A stretch of DNA of 64,000 nt from Gorsachius magnificus (lineage: Eukaryota > Chordata > Aves > Pelecaniformes > Ardeidae): NCBI GenBank assembly GCA_034008185.1, contig CM067086.1, positions 1,984,001 through 2,048,000 of the forward strand, read 5' to 3'. The number at the start of each line of letters is the position of its first letter. Within the stretch, counting starts at the first letter, position 1. Below are positions 58,969-64,000 of this stretch, piece by piece. The translations under genes were made by a program, and so were the position numbers. The notes beneath the pieces were generated by a model. The model saw nothing but the letters and a program-made list of their open reading frames with translations, was not told the DNA's origin and made no database searches.

Positions 58969-60503
58969 TGTTGCAAAAGTGGCCAAAAGCTAAGGAGGTC
59001 TGACGTGGTCCCCGGCTAATGGTTTTCTCTTAAAATAACAGAAAATCAGCACGCTCTCTCTCTGTGTCCTCCAATTCCTGCTCTCCCCACGGAGCCGCAA
59101 CCCTCTCCAACACACGCCTGTCGCACGCAGCGGTTCCCTGTGTTTATAGCTAATGAACAGAGCTTCGGAAAGAAAATATTTGCTTTAGCAATTCCCCTTT
59201 CTGCTCTTAACCCTGCTTCCCAGAGCCAGCGCGGGATTTGGAGCTGTGCTTGGGGTCTGGTGCCACTGATGCCGGAGGGCTTAAGGGTCCAGCAATGGTG
59301 GAGGAGAGGAGAAGGGCACATCGACTCCTGCTCCTCTTCCCAAAGGTGAAGAGGAAGACCGAGGGGGATTATAAACGCTCGGCTGTTCTTTGATGCCTGG
59401 AAAGCTTCTGGAGTACAGGTTTTTTTTTTAATTCTCTTTAAGCACCTGGGAAGATAACAAGGTGATAAAAAGCAGCCAGAGTGGGTTTGTCAAGAAGGGA
59501 TCACATTAAACCTCTCTAATTTCCCTCTCGGATGAGGAAACTGGCCGAGCGGATGAGGAAGAAGCCGCCAACAGAACAAATTCTGGCTCCGGGAAGGCTT
59601 TAGAGCTGACCTCGTGTGACATTTTGGGAAGGAAAAAAAAACCCCTTTAGGCTGGATGCGGTCCCCACCGTGCAGCACAGCTTGCCGAAAACTTCTCTCC
59701 CGAACAACAGGGATGGAGGGTGCCCCGCAGCCACGGGGGATATTTTGGGGGTGCTCCCGCAGGGACCCATCCTGGGAAAAGGCGAGGGCTTGTTTTGCTG
59801 GGACTCAGCAAACCCCCCCCCGCCCTTCGAACAAATCTGGCAGGATCTTCCCGCCGCCGCCGCGTGCTGTTTTGGTCCTCTGCCTTCAGTCTCCTTCTAT
59901 AGAGGTCGGTGCTTTGGGGAAGGGGACCCTCTGCTTTCCCAGATCCAGTCCCCGTGCAGCAGAAAGGATCTCCCCGGGCACCAGCAAACCTCCTTGCCGG
60001 GGCGATGAGGCACCAATTCAGGTGGCCCAAAGCTGCGCCGACTTTCATTTGCCAGAGAATGGCAGGATGAGGTTTGATACAGAGATAATCTGTGTGTTCA
60101 CACCAAAATTTAGGGTGAGGGAAAGGACTAAACACACCCCAATGTGATTTTTTTTCTTTTTTTTAGGTTATGGTTTTGAAGCACACACACACCCCCCCCC
60201 GCTCAGCGCTGTGTGTGCACTTGGGGACTCGATGAATATTTGCTGCTGTTAGCAAAATGTGGCGGCTCAGCAGGCTGACCTCACAGCAGCCGGGCCACAT
60301 GGGCCTCTTAAAGTTGGGTTTTTTTGGCTTTTTCTCTCTGGTGCTCATGGAAAAGTCACCGTCTTGTACTTCTGCCCCCGCCTGCTTGCAGCAGCGGGCT
60401 GGCCAGAGCTGAGAGCATCCCTGTGCCTGTGGCCTGACCCTTGAAGGGTTTGGGGCCTCGGTTTTATTGGGGTTTTTTAGAAGGCAAACAGGAGGGGGGG
60501 AAA
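58969..60503. other. Intergenic DNA with an old CR1-like remnant
   Basis: The only recognisable piece is 59466-59560, which resembles degraded sense CR1 RT sequence (agtgggtttgtcaagaagg, cctctctaatttcc, then gatgaggaaactggccgag). The rest shows no gene. Confidence 0.4.
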
Positions 60504-60950
60504 GGGGCTACTAAAATGCTCCGAGGGCTGGAGCCCCTCTGCTAGGAGGCCAGGCTGGCAGAGTTGGGGGTGTTCAGCCTGGAGCAGAGGAGGCTGCGGG
60601 CAGAGCTGAGTGCGGCCGGTCAGGGCTTCAAGGGGGCCCCGAGGAAATGGGGGGGACAAGCTTTTTAGTAGGGCCAGCTGGGACAGGACAAGGGGGGATG
60701 GCTTTAAACTGAAGCAGGGGAGGTTTAGCCTGGACCTAAGGAAGAAATTCTTTCCAGTGAGGGTGGTGAAACCCTGTCAGGGGTTGCCCAGAGAGGGGGT
60801 GGAGGCCCCATCCCTGGGAACATTCCAGGCCAGGTTGGACGGGGCTGTGAGCAACCTGATGTGGTTCAAGGTGTCCCTGCTCCTGCAGGGGGGTTGGGCT
60901 GGGGGACCTCTAGGGGTCCCTTCCCACCCAAACCATTCTATCATTCTATG
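60504..60950 (+). mobile_element. CR1 LINE 3' fragment
   Basis: A sense CR1 starting ggctactaaaatgctccgag and ending cattctatcattctatg. It is nearly identical to 20875-21318. Confidence 0.93.
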
Positions 60951-62139
60951 AAAGGGAAAGGGGCCAATTTCTGCTGTATTTCAGGGTGCTCCCGCAGAGC
61001 CTCAGAGCTCGGCAGCAAACCAGGGACCTGGAGACTTGCAGGGACGGCTCCCGGTGCCCCCCTGGGCTGCTGCACCCCGCAGAAACCCTGCAAGCACCCA
61101 GTGTTTGGGAAACAAGGGCATTCCTGCCCCTGGGCACCACCCGGCTGTGGTTACTCTCCTGGTTTGAAAAGTTTTGTTCGCTTGTCCCTGGAGCAGCAGC
61201 AAACCCAGGGGAGCGAGGAGGCTGCGGGTGCTCAGCGAGCCCCTCCAGCCCCCACGGCATCGCCCCGTGATGACCTGCAAATGCCAGAAAGGCCTGGGGG
61301 GGGTGTGGGTGGGCTAAATCCCCTGACTGCCCAAGGTGAACAACCTGGGGTATCACGAATTTCCAAACTCGGGAGGAAATTCATGGTGCAGACACAGAAG
61401 TGATTTTCTCTGCTTCCAACCTCGTTCCTTTTCATCGGTTTTATCTGCCCCGGTTTGAACACAGCCGCCACCAGGACCGGCTCCGCTGCCCATTTTAGTT
61501 TTGAAAATTCAGCTGGCTCTGAATTCCCCTCGCAAAACTGAATTTTACACCAAACGTGACGCCTTTTAGCAACTTTTCCTCCAATGAACTCAGAAAGATG
61601 CTTTTTTTTTTTCTTTTTACAGGATGGGGGCTGGCTGAGCCCTGCACCAGCATCCTGAGCATCAGTGCCCAAATACCCCTGGGTTTGGGGGATAGAGCAG
61701 CAATTTCTGACCCCCATAGTGCAGTGAAGGAGGAATTATCAGCGTGGCTGCTCTCAGGTGGAGCCTGCTCTGGGTTTGGAGTTCATCCTGCCCAGGGGGA
61801 GGTTACCCCACCAGCCCCCCTGCACCCAGACGCATCCTCAGCGTCCCCAGGGGTTATTTTATATGATATTATATATCATGGGGATTTTTGTACTTTCAAA
61901 AGGCTCCACTAGATCTTGTCTAAGCACAGGCACAGGCTCAGGTCTGCAAGGGGTTGAGTCCCCGGGCGAGCAGCCAGTGTCAGCGTGTCCAGAGCTGGGG
62001 TCTGGGGTGGGACCCGGACTGGGAGAAATGGGGAAGGCTTCAAATGGAGCAAATCCAGCAGGAGAATTGCAGGCATCTGAGGACCCCAACGTACAAATCT
62101 CCGTGCCCTCGGATACCTCCGGCTGAGCCAGGCTTGCTC

Positions 62140-62500
62140 GGGTCTTCATTTACAAATCAGAAAACGCTGTCACTTTGATCAAGGGGTTTGTAACTTCCCT
62201 GGCTAATTGCCACCGCGCAGCGTTCAATCCGGGGCAGCTTTCCCGTTGGAAAGCCTCTTCTTCTACCTGCAGGGGCAGGAGAGCGGCACTGCTGCACGGG
62301 GGACATTGCATCATTCCCATAGCAACGGCCTGGGAGGCTGCAAAAGGAGAATTATGACTTTGTTCCCCGTTCTGGCACGAGGAGAAGCCGGGCTTTACGG
62401 GATTAGGCAGATCCCAGCTCAAACATCCAGGGTAACACTGGAGGGAATAATGAATAGTAATAGCAGAATAAATGGCTTTTGATATAAGGCTCTGTCCAAA
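62140..62500. promoter_or_regulatory. Candidate regulatory island with paired TCF/LEF-like site
   Basis: It carries CTTTGATCAAGG at 62173-62184, which reads as a TCF/LEF-like site on both strands. An RFX-like cccatagcaac and gggattag/ggaataatgaat homeodomain-like cores follow. Inferred from motifs only. Confidence 0.28.
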
Positions 62501-62857
62501 CAGTGCTAACAACCCACCTTGTTCAAACTTGGTCGATGCTGACACAGTTTCCATGCTAAGCAGGAATGCGTTGGGCGTTTTTGAGCCTGTCAGACTGTGT
62601 GTCCACACAAACCAGCATTGGGCACGGCTTTCGGAAAGCAATTCCTGACCACTCAAGACAATTGCACTCATCTGCATGATCCAACCCAAAACGTTTTACC
62701 CATTGCGAGCGCTCAGATGCCAGGACTGTTTTGCTCAAAAGAGAGGACTCCTGATTAGGTTGCAAGGCTGGGCTTCTCCAATACAACCTCCCCATCGACG
62801 CACAGCGCAGCATCTCCACCAGCACCTTGGGCTGCCGGTGCCAGCCCTTGCCTGTGC

Positions 62858-62938
62858 CAGCCCTTCCCCATGGCCAAAGCCAACCAGCCCTTCCCCGTGG
62901 CCAAAGCCAACCAGCCCTTCCCCGTGGCCAAAGCCAAC
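62858..62938 (+). repeat. 27-bp minisatellite, three units
   Basis: Three head-to-tail units of cagcccttccccgtggccaa plus agccaac (the first with ccatgg), at 62858-62884, 62885-62911 and 62912-62938, with partial units on both sides. The length is divisible by three, so it creates a repetitive open frame by chance. Confidence 0.95.
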
Positions 62939-63145
62939 CAGCCCACGTGCAGGCAGCCAAAACCTCAGGGAGGTGCTGGTGGTGGAGGAGACAGTGAAAA
63001 GCAACTCAGGCTTGAGAAACAGCAGTGACCCTCCAGTTCCTCTGGTCTGAGGGCCAGGCTGGGACAGAAGCAAGGCTATGCCACCAAGCGCACTTCATAG
63101 ATACTTCAGGGGAATAAATAAGTCATTAAATTTGAGGCCAAGAGC

Positions 63146-63155
63146 GATAATTATC
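63146..63155. promoter_or_regulatory. GATAATTATC palindrome
   Basis: A perfect 10-bp palindrome with inverted GATA cores around AATT, in an AT-rich stretch of GC-rich DNA. Functional role unknown. Confidence 0.25.
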
Positions 63156-63930
63156 ATCCAGTATCTCCCTGATGAGAGACGACTTCCCACAGACTCTGGC
63201 ACTAAGTCCGTGTCTGATGGCTGAACTCACATCTTATCTTGGTATCAATGCCTCTTGTCCTGGGGACTGAACCCCCTCCTTAGATTAATTTTGTTGATAA
63301 GCAGTCACCCTGATGGCTGAGAGCTTGCGTTCAGTGTCCGAGACACAGTCAGCTCCGCTTGCCAGCCCAGAGCTCAACAAAAGTTTGCCTTAAGGAATTA
63401 AAACTCCCTGTGCTCCAGGTGCGTTCGTATCTCAGAAAAGCAGAAATCTTCACCCTGTGGGAATACTTTCAACTGGTGGAGTATGTGAGTATCTACGAGG
63501 ATATCAGGGTTAATAACTAAATGTGCAAGGGCCATAGCAGCCAGGGTGCTGGTTTAAGCCTCCGGCCGAGCCCGGAGCCATGGCCATCCGCATCCGTGGG
63601 GCAGTGTCTGCAGGAGGACCCACATCCTGGACCCCCATCGCCCCCCAACCCCATTGCACTGGGAGATGCCGCTGTCGGACATCTGGAAGGACCTCACCAT
63701 GGACAGCTGTGGTGGCTCTGCTGGTCTCCCAGCTTTCTGAGAAACTGCTCCTCCTCCTCCCCTGCCGTGGTGCCTCCACGCTGGGATTTCTCTCTGCTCG
63801 CGCTCTGTTACCTCACCGATCCCGTCCCTGTGACACCAGCGACACCAGTGCCGATGCTTCCCTGGAAAATGTCACACACTTGCAACGAGCTGAGAAAATC
63901 AGCTCAGCTCATCCCTCCCGCTCCTTCCAA

Positions 63931-64000
63931 GAAGGCCAACCCTACCCTGGGCTGCATCAGGAGAAGCGTGGCCAGCGTCGAGGGAGGGGATTGTGCCCCT
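63931..64000 (+). mobile_element. CR1 LINE, cut by the window edge
   Basis: The aaggccaaccctaccctggg segment onward matches the CR1 at about 20690-20760 almost base for base and continues beyond the window. Confidence 0.88.

Larger units (their letters stand above)
60951..63930. other. Intergenic DNA with candidate regulatory islands
   Basis: No supported gene. It contains the TCF-like island near 62140-62500, the 27-bp minisatellite at 62858-62938 and a GATAATTATC palindrome at 63146-63155, listed separately. Confidence 0.5.

Noticed and set aside
62676..63050. 124-codon Pro-rich frame
   Set aside because: It is created by the 27-bp minisatellite, with no start context or splice signals of note.

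Overview
The window is vertebrate nuclear DNA, almost certainly from a bird. The main evidence is at least fourteen CR1-type LINE copies, several ending in the ATTCTATG octamer repeats typical of avian CR1. The second line of evidence is three intron-containing genes, all on the + strand, in an order known from human 15q15 and its bird counterpart: DISP2, KNSTRN, IVD. I read exons by eye from splice consensus, phase continuity and recalled family similarity. No alignment or database search was run.

Layout. 1-6459: no supportable exon; probably DISP2 intron 1 or upstream DNA. 6460-18346: seven DISP2 exons, including a 30-nt microexon and a 3.4-kb terminal coding exon; the first coding exon is not seen. 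18347-19701: DISP2 3' UTR and flank. 19702-21318: two CR1 copies on either side of a CpG-rich patch. 21330-27048: KNSTRN, eight coding exons (243 aa), from a CpG-island promoter with NRF1, E2F and CHR-like elements. 27049-28057: a 1-kb spacer with a decamer tandem array grown on the tail of a CR1. 28058-43727: IVD, twelve coding exons (420 aa), with a GC-AG second intron. 43728-46796: probable IVD 3' UTR and downstream DNA. 46797-64000: GC-rich, CR1-loaded intergenic DNA with no firmly supported gene, two possible orphan exons and several AT-rich islands that look regulatory. A further CR1 runs off the right edge.

The three genes share no pathway. DISP2 is a 12-TM RND/sterol-sensing-domain protein of the Dispatched family, KNSTRN a spindle/kinetochore adaptor, and IVD the mitochondrial isovaleryl-CoA dehydrogenase of leucine breakdown. 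They are head-to-tail neighbours by conserved synteny. I found no evidence of a wholly new biological system. The best leads are the skippable DISP2 microexon, the altered DISP2 TM4 motif, the SxIP motif and CDE/CHR-like promoter of KNSTRN, the decamer array between KNSTRN and IVD, the IVD GC-AG intron, the nested CR1, and the unexplained exon-like segments near 51.4 and 52.7 kb.
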